This document shows positions 1-4,629 of a stretch of DNA of 5,280 nucleotides, piece after piece. Both the position numbers and the translations under genes were made by a program. The DNA lies in NCBI GenBank assembly GCA_947626615.1, contig CANQSW010000099.1, positions 1 through 5,280 of the forward strand, written 5' to 3'. How positions within the stretch are numbered: the stretch's first letter is position 1; each line of letters begins with the position of its first letter. Origin of the DNA: an uncultured Peptococcaceae bacterium (lineage in GTDB: Bacteria > Bacillota > Dehalobacteriia > UBA4068 > UBA4997). The notes below the pieces were generated by a model, which saw only the letters and a program-made list of their open reading frames with translations, was not told the DNA's origin and did no database searches.

Positions 1-797
1 CCGTCCTTCGGTTTGTCGGGATAATGCACCATGCCGCTGGTGTGCGCCAGCGTGTCGGTGGTCGCCAGGTCGTAGCTGTCCGCGCCGTCGATGTGCTTCT
101 CCAGCAGGCGCAGCAGGCGCGAGCAGGTGAACGTCAGCGTCAGATAGATCAGGCTGACGATGGTGTAAGACTCGAACATCGTATAGTAGGTGCCGGCCAC
201 GGCTTTGCCGTGATACATCAGCTCGCAGACGGAGATGACCGACAGCACCGAGGTATCCTTGATATTGATGATCAGGTTGTTGCCGATCTGCGGCATGATG
301 TTGCGGATAGCCTGCGGCAGAATGACGTACAGCATGGTCTGAAAGTGCGTCATGCCGATAGCCTTGGCGCCTTCGGTCTGCCCCTTATCCACCGAGAAGA
401 TACCGCCGCGCATGGTCTCGGCCATATACGCGCCGGTGTTGATAGATACCACCACGATACCCGCAAAAGCCGTGGTGGGCTTATAGTTGGTGTATTGGAT
501 CAGGCCGTAAAAGAACAGCAAAGCCTGCACCATCATCGGCGTACCGCGGAAAAATTCCACGTAGACGCTCAATATCGCTTTGGCCAGGCGCACCGCGCTT
601 TTTTTCAAGATGCTGTCGTTGGCGGACAGCGGTATCGTCTGGATTATGCCGCAGACAAAGCCGATCAGGCAGCCGAACGCCGTGCCGAGCAAAGCGATGA
701 TCAGCGTCAGCTTTGCGCCAGCCAGATACGCCGGGCCGTAATGCTCGACCAGATAGAAAACTCTGCCGATAAAATCGGACGGTAAGTTGGTGGTCAT
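1..797 (-). CDS. Polar amino-acid ABC transporter permease, 3' end outside window
   Basis: This is an inner-membrane subunit of an amino-acid importer of the HisM/GlnP type; it forms the translocation path and docks the ATPase. The reading frame runs from ATG at 797 to the left edge without a stop (265 codons plus two bases). What shows the family: a first hydrophobic helix near residues 29-53, the hallmark VEFFRGTPMMVQ (80-91), NTGAYMAE (120-127), the ATPase-docking EAA loop starting EGAKAIGM (142-149) with LPQAIRNIMPQ (160-170), and KDTSVLSVISV (180-190). The start is supported by AAAGGA at 808-813, 10 nt upstream. The gene lies 103 nt after the binding-protein gene on the same strand, so the two are probably one operon. 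Family members usually stop soon after the last helix (here LLEKHIDG, 231-238), but this frame continues for at least 27 polar residues. The substrate cannot be told from sequence. Confidence 0.95.
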   Translation of the reverse strand, partial: MTTNLPSDFIGRVFYLVEHYGPAYLAGAKLTLIIALLGTAFGCLIGFVCGIIQTIPLSANDSILKKSAVRLAKAILSVYVEFFRGTPMMVQALLFFYGLIQYTNYKPTTAFAGIVVVSINTGAYMAETMRGGIFSVDKGQTEGAKAIGMTHFQTMLYVILPQAIRNIMPQIGNNLIINIKDTSVLSVISVCELMYHGKAVAGTYYTMFESYTIVSLIYLTLTFTCSRLLRLLEKHIDGADSYDLATTDTLAHTSGMVHYPDKPKD

Positions 798-836
798 AGT
801 AACAGATCCTTTCGCCGGGAAAAAGCGTTATATCGC

Positions 837-864
837 CAAAAGGAGGGGCTTTGTCAGCCCCTCC
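837..864 (-). terminator. Intercistronic terminator-like hairpin between binding protein and permease
   Basis: A perfect 9-bp GC-rich stem pairs 842-850 with 856-864 around a 5-nt loop. Read on the minus strand it is followed at once by TTTT (838-841). It lies between the binding-protein stop and the permease start. The short T run suggests partial termination or 3'-end protection rather than a full stop. Such structures are known to raise binding-protein mRNA above permease mRNA in ABC importer operons; that role here is inferred. Confidence 0.7.
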
Positions 865-900
865 CCGGCCGGCGGAATATAGCCGAAGAATTATTGCTTT

Positions 901-1761
901 TTATTCGTTGGTCAACGGCTGGATAGCGATAGCTTCATTCATCATTTCGGTGAAGTCATCGGGAGTAAGCGTGGCCAGAGCCTCATTCAGCTTGTCCAGC
1001 AGCTCGGTGTTGCCCTTGGCCAGAGAGATACCGATGTTGATATCCTCCTCGGAAGCCTCGAAATCGTTGCCTTCTTCCATTTCCAGCAGCTTGAAGTTGG
1101 GGTAGACCAGAGCGGCCGCCATAGCGGTGGGCATATCGGTTACCACCAGATCGACCGCGCCGGAGTTCAGAGCCACCAGCATCTGCGGAGCGGACTCGGT
1201 GGCGGGCTGGATCTTGGCGTCGGGGATCTGCGGCAGCATAACGTCATACCAGACGGTGTTGATCTGGCTGGTGCAGACGGCGCCCGCCAGGTCGCTCACC
1301 TTGGTGGCGTTAGCGTAAGGCGTATCGTCGCGGGTCACCGCCACGATAGAAGCGTAGTAGTAGGGCGTGGTGAAGTCCACGGTCTGCAAACGGTCGGCCG
1401 TGATGCTCTGGCCGGCGATAACGCAGTCGATTGCGCCGGATTGTACGGCGATCGGCAGGCTGTCCCAATCGATCTTGTGGATCTCCAGGTCGTAACCGAT
1501 CTGGTCGGCCAGATATTTGGCCATCATCACGTCATAGCCGTTGGCGAACTGGGGCGAATCCACGATCGGCACGCTGCCGTTCTCGTCGGTGGCCTGCGCC
1601 CAGTTGTAGGGGGCGTAGCCACATTCCATGCCCACGCGCAGCACGGGCTTTTCAGCGTCGTTGTCGCCGGCGTTGTTGTCAGAGCCGCCGCAGGCGGAGA
1701 AGCCCAGCAGCATACCGCAGAGCAATGCGGCAGTCAAAAGCAGATGAAGCAGTTTTTTCAT
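901..1761 (-). CDS. Amino-acid ABC transporter substrate-binding lipoprotein
   Basis: This 286-residue protein is the extracytoplasmic receptor that delivers an amino acid to the permease encoded just downstream. The N-terminus has a lipoprotein signal: MKK, a hydrophobic stretch (4-20) and FSAC, with Cys24 as the lipidation site. A short Gly/Asn/Asp linker follows. The rest is a family-3 bilobed binding fold: LRVGMECGYAPYNW (41-54), NGYDVMMAKYLA (74-85), the ligand-binding stretch SITADRLQTVDFT (119-131), and TDMPTA (208-213) in lobe 2. By comparison with HisJ, Arg124 should hold the ligand carboxylate and Asp209 its amino group. The length is normal. I chose ATG 1761 because it begins the signal peptide and has GGAAAGG 12 nt upstream. 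The frame also opens at ATG 1851, but that would put 30 polar residues before the signal. Specificity is unknown; a polar or charged amino acid is the general expectation. Confidence 0.95.
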   Translation of the reverse strand: MKKLLHLLLTAALLCGMLLGFSACGGSDNNAGDNDAEKPVLRVGMECGYAPYNWAQATDENGSVPIVDSPQFANGYDVMMAKYLADQIGYDLEIHKIDWDSLPIAVQSGAIDCVIAGQSITADRLQTVDFTTPYYYASIVAVTRDDTPYANATKVSDLAGAVCTSQINTVWYDVMLPQIPDAKIQPATESAPQMLVALNSGAVDLVVTDMPTAMAAALVYPNFKLLEMEEGNDFEASEEDINIGISLAKGNTELLDKLNEALATLTPDDFTEMMNEAIAIQPLTNE

Positions 1762-1841
1762 TGTAGTTTCCAACCTTTCCTTCTTCTTTTTATTGGTGAT
1801 ATTATTGGCCTCGCCGCGCAGCCTGTCGTATAGGCGGCCAT
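1758..1841 (-). other. Possible 27-codon upstream ORF in the importer leader
   Basis: On the minus strand an ATG at 1841 opens a frame of 27 codons ending in TGA at 1760-1758, which overlaps the binding-protein start as ATGA. Its second half is rich in Lys and Arg (IKRRRKGWK) because the frame crosses the purine-rich ribosome-binding region. No Shine-Dalgarno sequence precedes it, so translation is doubtful. It is recorded only because of the ATGA overlap and its place in the leader. Confidence 0.15.
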
Positions 1842-1866
1842 TTTGCGGCAAGACGCGGACAATTTG

Positions 1867-1895
1867 ATTTTAACTTGATATTTTGCCGCTGTCAA
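1867..1895 (-). promoter_or_regulatory. Sigma-A-type promoter of the ABC importer operon
   Basis: On the minus strand there is a perfect -35 box TTGACA (1890-1895), a 17-bp spacer and the -10 box TAAAAT (1867-1872), five of six matches. Transcription should begin near 1860, giving a leader of about 100 nt before ATG 1761. This is the best promoter match in the window. Confidence 0.85.
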
Positions 1896-1906
1896 GGGGT
1901 GAGGCC

Positions 1907-1933
1907 GGCAAAACGGGCCAAAATCTGCCAAAA
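1907..1933 (-). promoter_or_regulatory. Three phased A-tracts upstream of the importer promoter
   Basis: Four-base A-tracts (T-tracts on the minus strand) sit at 1910-1913, 1920-1923 and 1930-1933, exactly 10 bp apart, each preceded by C on the plus strand. Their centres lie near -52, -62 and -72 relative to the predicted start. Tracts spaced by one helical turn bend DNA and are known to stimulate some promoters in Bacillota. The spacing is seen directly; the activating role is inferred. Confidence 0.5.
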
Positions 1934-1971
1934 GACAAATGTACTTTGTATGCAGAATATTGGCGGCAGGA

Positions 1972-1994
1972 ATACGCGCCCCCGGCGGGCGTAT
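1972..1994. repeat. Inverted repeat ATACGC/GCGTAT
   Basis: Perfect 6-bp arms at 1972-1977 and 1989-1994 flank an 11-bp GC-rich core. Two more base pairs can form inside if one G is bulged. It lies between the two divergent promoters and could be an operator or simply chance. No regulator gene is in the window. Confidence 0.35.
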
Positions 1995-2001
1995 AAAGCC
2001 T

Positions 2002-2034
2002 CGAATTTATCCGCCGAATTATCGCCCGGTGGAT
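2002..2034. repeat. Overlapping direct and inverted repeats at the plus-strand -35 box
   Basis: An 8-bp inverted repeat pairs 2009-2016 with 2027-2034 (one G-T pair, 10-nt loop), and its right arm ends at the first base of the candidate -35 box. The same stretch holds an imperfect direct repeat, CGAATTTATCCGCC (2002-2015) and CGAATTATCGCC (2015-2026). The position would suit a repressor site, but no regulator is identified. Confidence 0.3.
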
Positions 2035-2062
2035 TGTATTTTGCCGCGCGATGTGCTAGTAT
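2034..2062 (+). promoter_or_regulatory. Candidate extended -10 promoter for the 169-residue protein gene
   Basis: The -35 candidate TTGTAT (2034-2039) is 17 bp from the -10 candidate TAGTAT (2057-2062), which is preceded by TG one base away (2054-2055), the extended -10 motif. Both boxes are only partial matches. An AT-rich run (2060-2071) follows. Transcription would start near 2069, leaving a leader of about 55 nt. Confidence 0.5.
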
Positions 2063-2084
2063 ATATATAAAGGTTAAAATATTT

Positions 2085-2100
2085 GGCCGCAGGGGCGGCC
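2085..2100 (+). other. Leader hairpin upstream of the 169-residue protein gene
   Basis: GGCCGC (2085-2090) pairs perfectly with GCGGCC (2095-2100) around an AGGG tetraloop. It ends 11 nt before the ribosome-binding site GGAGGG (2112-2117), so it leaves that site open. It may protect the 5' end of the mRNA; no known riboswitch is recognised. Confidence 0.5.
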
Positions 2101-2123
2101 TAAACCGAAACGGAGGGAATATT

Positions 2124-2633
2124 ATGGGTTTTATGGACAAAGCCAAAGAGGCGGCCAAAAGTTTTGGCCAGGTGGCGGGCGATTTCGCCAAGACGGCCGG
2201 GGATAAGGCGCAGGATCTGGCGCAGGCCGCCAAGGAAAAAACTGCTTATTTGAAGGAGCTTTCCGCGCTGAAGAACGCTATCCGCGAGCAGAAGGGGCTT
2301 ATCGCCGACGGTAAAGGGGCTATCGCCGACCGCGTGCTGGAGCTTCTGGCGGCGGGGGATACCGCTATCCCGGACGACGTTAAAGAAACGGCCGATAAGA
2401 TCAAAGCCGCGCTGGCGGAGATCGCTTCTCTGGAAGGCAAGATCGAGGAGCTGAAAGCGGCGGCCGCCGCCAAGAACCCCGAGATCGAGGAGGAGCTGAA
2501 CAAGGCCCTGGAGGATAGCGAACAGGCCGAGGCGGCAGAGGCCCCGGCGACAGACACAGCCCCGGCGGCAGAAGCAGCCCCGGCAGAGCCCGCAGCGCCC
2601 GCCGAAGCTCCGGCGGAGACTCCGGCCGAATAA
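2124..2633 (+). CDS. Helical LEA-like/coiled-coil protein with APAxxx-repeat tail, function unknown
   Basis: This 169-residue protein has no recognised function. Residues 1-40 are amphipathic and rich in Ala, Lys and Asp, with pieces such as KAQDLAQAAKEKT that resemble the 11-residue pattern of LEA-type proteins. Residues 41-66 and 84-134 look like two coiled-coil helices, split by a Gly/Ala/Asp/Pro turn (IADGKGA and AAGDTAIPDD). The tail from 135 is Ala/Pro/Glu-rich, with four APAxxx hexapeptides (140-163). There is no Cys, His or Trp, no signal peptide and no membrane segment, so it is probably cytoplasmic. The opening MGFMDKAKEAAK recalls small Bacillota proteins (MGFxDKxK) in which a coil precedes a zinc ribbon; here the ribbon is absent and the tail takes its place. 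ATG 2124 has GGAGGG 6 nt upstream, so the longer in-frame opening from 1875 is not used. The gene seems to stand alone, with its own promoter and a possible terminator. Confidence 0.85.
   Translation: MGFMDKAKEAAKSFGQVAGDFAKTAGDKAQDLAQAAKEKTAYLKELSALKNAIREQKGLIADGKGAIADRVLELLAAGDTAIPDDVKETADKIKAALAEIASLEGKIEELKAAAAAKNPEIEEELNKALEDSEQAEAAEAPATDTAPAAEAAPAEPAAPAEAPAETPAE
2541..2612 (+). repeat. 18-bp tandem repeat, four units, coding for APAxxx hexapeptides
   Basis: Units begin at 2541, 2559, 2577 and 2595. The first three share GCCCCGGC at the same phase; the fourth is diverged (GCGCCCGC). Each unit encodes Ala-Pro-Ala and three variable residues: APATDT, APAAEA, APAEPA, APAEAP. The period is a multiple of three, so gain or loss of a unit would keep the frame. 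Confidence 0.8.
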
Positions 2634-2634
2634 T

Positions 2635-2691
2635 CCCGGCGCGAAAATCCAGAAAATTTTCCGGAAAATGTCGCGGGCATCTTGATTTTTT
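2635..2691 (+). terminator. Weak candidate terminator after the 169-residue protein gene
   Basis: CCCG and CGA (2635-2644, with a 3-nt bulge) can pair with TCG and CGGG (2671-2677), enclosing an AT-rich core that holds the perfect 14-bp palindrome ATTTTCCGGAAAAT (2656-2669). A run of six T lies at 2686-2691, but 8 nt after the stem, farther than in a classic intrinsic terminator. That T run overlaps the -35 region of the next promoter. Confidence 0.35.
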
Positions 2692-2710
2692 CGGCGATTA
2701 TTGCTATCTT
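2682..2710 (+). promoter_or_regulatory. Extended -10 promoter of the ferredoxin gene
   Basis: The -35 box TTGATT (2682-2687) is 17 bp from the -10 box TATCTT (2705-2710), which is preceded by TG one base away (2702-2703). Each box matches four of six consensus bases, and the spacing is ideal. Transcription would start near 2717, giving a leader of about 43 nt. Confidence 0.65.
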
Positions 2711-2759
2711 ATTAGTAATGGCTCGGAGAAATTTTTACTTAACTTAGGGGGTTATTGCT

Positions 2760-2927
2760 ATGATGAAGATTTCTGACGAATGTATCCAGTGCGGCACCTG
2801 CGCTTCTGTGTGCCCGATGGGCGCTATCCATGAAGGCGACGGCAAATACGAGATCGACACCAACGTCTGCGTGGAATGTGGCGCTTGCATGGCCAACTGC
2901 CCGGTCGGCGCGATCAGCCAGGAATAA
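2760..2927 (+). CDS. 2[4Fe-4S] ferredoxin, clostridial type
   Basis: This 55-residue protein is a small soluble electron carrier with two [4Fe-4S] clusters, used at low potential by enzymes such as pyruvate:ferredoxin oxidoreductase and hydrogenase. Both cluster motifs are complete: Cys8, Cys11, Cys14 and Cys18-Pro, then Cys37, Cys40, Cys43 and Cys47-Pro, each in CxxCxxCxxxCP. As in the family, the fourth Cys of each motif completes the other cluster. The length and internal two-fold symmetry match classical clostridial ferredoxins. ATG 2760 has AGGGGG (2746-2751) 8 nt upstream; the adjacent ATG at 2763 is possible but less well spaced. The gene has its own promoter and is followed by a strong stem-loop, so it may be transcribed mainly as a short single-gene mRNA. 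Which redox enzyme it serves is not shown by the neighbours. Confidence 0.95.
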   Translation: MMKISDECIQCGTCASVCPMGAIHEGDGKYEIDTNVCVECGACMANCPVGAISQE

Positions 2928-2947
2928 TCCGGCGCAAAAACTGCATT

Positions 2948-2981
2948 TAAGCCCTCGTCGGCATTTCCCGGCGGGGGCTTA
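2948..2981 (+). other. Strong stem-loop between ferredoxin gene and uppS, no U-tract
   Basis: A 14-bp stem pairs 2948-2961 with 2968-2981 around a 6-nt loop, with two G-T pairs and no mismatch. What follows is GGTATATAAGG, not a T run, so it is not a standard intrinsic terminator. It lies 20 nt after the ferredoxin stop and 7 nt before the uppS ribosome-binding site. It could protect the ferredoxin mRNA 3' end, mark a processing site, or act as a weak terminator. Confidence 0.7.
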
Positions 2982-3001
2982 GGTATATAAGGTGACGTTT
3001 G

Positions 3002-3769
3002 ATGAATATGTCTTACGTGGCAAGGCTGGAGGAGCAGACGGGCTTGAAGTTCGACCCGGCTAAGCTGCCCCGGCATATCGCCATAATAATGGACGGCAAC
3101 GGCCGCTGGGCCAAGCAGCGCGGCCAGGAGCGGACGGTCGGCCACCGCGCCGGCGTGGAGGCGCTGGAGGGCGTCGTCGAAGCCTGCCGCAATCTCGGCA
3201 TAGGCTATTTGACGGTGTACGCCTTTTCCACCGAAAACTGGAGCCGCCCCGCCGCCGAAGTGGGCACGCTGATGAGCCTGCTCAGCGAGTTTGCGGCGAG
3301 CAAGCTGCTGCGCCTGCGCGATAATCAGGTAGAGGTGCGCGTTCTTGGCGACCTGGCCGGGCTGCCGGTGCTGCAGCGGGCGGCGCTGAACCGCCTTATG
3401 GCCGCCACCGCCAACGCCAGAAGCGGCGGCGAAGGGCTGGTGCTGAATCTGGCGCTGAATTACGGCGGCCGGGCGGAGATACTGGCGGGGCTGAAAAAAG
3501 CGGCGGCGGAGCTCTCCCCTCGCGAGCTGCAGGAGCTTTCCGAGGAGGGCTTCGGCGCTTATCTGACGACGGCGGGCCAGCCCGACCCCGATCTGCTGAT
3601 ACGCACTTCGGGCGAGCTAAGACTAAGCAACTTCCTGCTTTGGCAGCTGGCCTACGCCGAGTTTTATTTCACGGAGGTGCTTTGGCCGGATTTCGACGCG
3701 GCGGAGCTTTTCCGCGCCGTCTGCGCTTATCAGCAGCGAGACCGCCGCTTCGGCGCTGCGCCTGTTTAA
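3002..3769 (+). CDS. uppS: Undecaprenyl diphosphate synthase (cis-prenyltransferase)
   Basis: UppS condenses eight isopentenyl diphosphates onto farnesyl diphosphate to give the C55 lipid carrier of peptidoglycan and other wall polymers; it acts at the cytoplasmic side of the membrane. The 255-residue length is normal. Seen in the sequence: HIAIIMDGNGRWAKQRG (25-41) with Asp31 as the catalytic, Mg-binding Asp (Asp26 in E. coli); Arg44 and His48 in RTVGHRAG; YAFSTENWSRP (73-83); and RTSGELRLSNF (201-211), whose Arg201, Arg207 and Ser209 bind the diphosphate, followed by AEFYF with Glu220 (Glu213 in E. coli). All key residues are present. ATG 3002 has AAGGTGA (2989-2995) 6 nt upstream; a TTG at 2999 is in frame but less likely. 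cdsA follows after 44 nt, the common gene order in bacteria. Confidence 0.97.
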   Translation: MNMSYVARLEEQTGLKFDPAKLPRHIAIIMDGNGRWAKQRGQERTVGHRAGVEALEGVVEACRNLGIGYLTVYAFSTENWSRPAAEVGTLMSLLSEFAASKLLRLRDNQVEVRVLGDLAGLPVLQRAALNRLMAATANARSGGEGLVLNLALNYGGRAEILAGLKKAAAELSPRELQELSEEGFGAYLTTAGQPDPDLLIRTSGELRLSNFLLWQLAYAEFYFTEVLWPDFDAAELFRAVCAYQQRDRRFGAAPV

Positions 3770-3796
3770 GGGCGCACGATACAGTATTTTAACGGG

Positions 3797-3816
3797 AAAG
3801 GGGCTGTTGCCCGGTG
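3797..3816 (+). promoter_or_regulatory. cdsA ribosome-binding site partly held in a small hairpin, GTG start
   Basis: The Shine-Dalgarno sequence AAAGGGG (3797-3803) lies 10 nt before the GTG start (3814). Its last three bases belong to GGGC (3801-3804), which can pair with GCCC (3809-3812) around a TGTT loop, ending one base before the start codon. This could lower translation of cdsA relative to uppS. Confidence 0.45.
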
Positions 3817-4611
3817 TTTCTGCAGAGGGTTTTAAGCAGCGTCGTCATCGTGGCGCTGATCTTCGGCGGTATGTTTATCGGCGGCTGGGTCTGGACGGGC
3901 CTGGTCATGCTGCTGATACTGGGCGCGCTGAAGGAATACGCCGAGATGATGCGGCTGAAAGGCTATAACGTGCCGCTGCCGCTGCTCTGTATCCTGGCGG
4001 TGGTGATGGTGGTGATGCAGAATTATAACATCGGCATCATCAGCGAAATGGCGATAGTCGTCTCGTTCGCTGCCATGATCGTCTGGCTGATCACCACGCA
4101 GGACGACTTCGCCAACTATGCCTACGGCCTGGTGGGCTATATGATGCTGGCCTGGGCGCTTTCTTTCCTGGTCTGCCTGGAGAATATCTTCGAGGGCTGG
4201 CTGATCACGCTGCTGGCCTTCCTGATCGTCTGGACGACGGACGCCGGGGCGTATTGCGTCGGCATTTTGATCGGCAAGCATAAAATGGCCCCCGTCATCA
4301 GTCCGAAGAAAAGCTGGGAGGGCGCTGTTGGCGGCACGCTCTGCTGTATCGTCGTCGTCACGGTGTTCAACCATTTTCTGCTGCATTACGCCTGGTGGTT
4401 CGTGGCGCTGCTGGCGCTGTTCTGCTCGATGGCGGGGCAGGTGGGCGATCTTTTGGAATCCTGGCTGAAGCGCTGGGTGGGCGTTAAGGATTCCGGCAAC
4501 CTGATCCCCGGCCACGGCGGCCTGATGGACCGCTTCGACAGCATGGTCATGGTGGCGCCGATCCTGTATTATTTACTAATCTTATATCATAGTATTAGTA
4601 TCTATTTTTGA
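3814..4611 (+). CDS. cdsA: Phosphatidate cytidylyltransferase (CDP-diacylglycerol synthase)
   Basis: CdsA joins phosphatidic acid and CTP to give CDP-diacylglycerol and diphosphate, the precursor of phosphatidylglycerol, phosphatidylserine and cardiolipin. It is an integral membrane enzyme. The 265-residue protein has several hydrophobic helices from residue 7 onward. It shows the conserved WTTDAGAYCVG (140-150), GKHKMAP with SPKKSWEGAVGG (163-174), and the full family signature at 216-242: SWLKR, KD at 225-226, PGHGG (232-236) and DRFD (239-242). The acidic and basic residues expected for metal and CTP binding are all present. No ATG is suitably placed at the N-terminus; GTG 3814 has AAAGGGG upstream, and the first residues MFLQRVLSS look like a normal CdsA beginning. 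It follows uppS by 44 nt and is probably co-transcribed. The last 40 nt are unusually AT-rich. Confidence 0.97.
   Translation: MFLQRVLSSVVIVALIFGGMFIGGWVWTGLVMLLILGALKEYAEMMRLKGYNVPLPLLCILAVVMVVMQNYNIGIISEMAIVVSFAAMIVWLITTQDDFANYAYGLVGYMMLAWALSFLVCLENIFEGWLITLLAFLIVWTTDAGAYCVGILIGKHKMAPVISPKKSWEGAVGGTLCCIVVVTVFNHFLLHYAWWFVALLALFCSMAGQVGDLLESWLKRWVGVKDSGNLIPGHGGLMDRFDSMVMVAPILYYLLILYHSISIYF
4574..4609 (+). other. AT-rich inverted repeat at the 3' end of cdsA
   Basis: TACTAAT (4574-4580) and ATTAGTA (4594-4600) are perfect 7-bp arms with a 13-nt loop, inside the last codons of cdsA, followed by a run of five T (4605-4609). The form is terminator-like, but the stem is almost all A-T, so it would be weak. 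It stands out against the GC-rich genes on both sides. Confidence 0.3.
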
Positions 4612-4629
4612 CGCGGGCGGGGTGTGCCG

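Larger units (their letters stand above)
1762..2123. other. Divergent intergenic control region
   Basis: This 362-nt stretch separates the importer operon (minus) from the 169-residue protein gene (plus). I see no convincing gene in it. It holds the importer leader and promoter (1762-1895), phased A-tracts (1907-1933), a short inverted repeat ACAAA-N5-TTTGT (1935-1949), a second inverted repeat ATACGC/GCGTAT (1972-1994), a third at 2009-2034 that runs into the plus-strand -35 box, the plus-strand promoter (2034-2062), and a leader hairpin (2085-2100). The two promoters do not overlap: their -35 boxes are about 138 bp apart. Confidence 0.8.

Noticed and set aside
24..785. Long plus-strand open frame (253 codons) opposite the permease
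   Set aside because: It is antisense to a clear permease; its product is rich in Arg, Gln, His and Asp without any recognisable domain, as expected of an antisense shadow in GC-rich DNA.
901..1851. Longer binding-protein form starting at ATG 1851
   Set aside because: It would place 30 polar residues before the lipoprotein signal, and the ATG is only about 9 nt from the predicted transcription start, with no ribosome-binding site.
1875..2123. Upstream extension of the 169-residue protein frame
   Set aside because: It crosses the importer promoter and the gene's own promoter, and its translation has no family character. ATG 2124 has a good GGAGGG site.
2246..2680. Minus-strand Ser/Ala-rich open frame (144 codons)
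   Set aside because: It is a low-complexity mirror of the Ala/Glu/Lys-rich plus-strand gene, with no ribosome-binding site or domain.
2999..3001. TTG start for uppS
   Set aside because: It would leave only 3 nt after the Shine-Dalgarno sequence; ATG 3002 is better spaced and a stronger codon.
2744..3145. Minus-strand open frame (133 codons) across ferredoxin and the start of uppS
   Set aside because: It runs antisense to two certain genes and through the stem-loop between them, with no recognisable product.
3832..4515. Minus-strand His/Gln/Asp-rich open frame (227 codons)
   Set aside because: It is antisense to cdsA. The His run mirrors a GTG/ATG repeat coding for Val and Met (4000-4017), so it is not a metal-binding protein.
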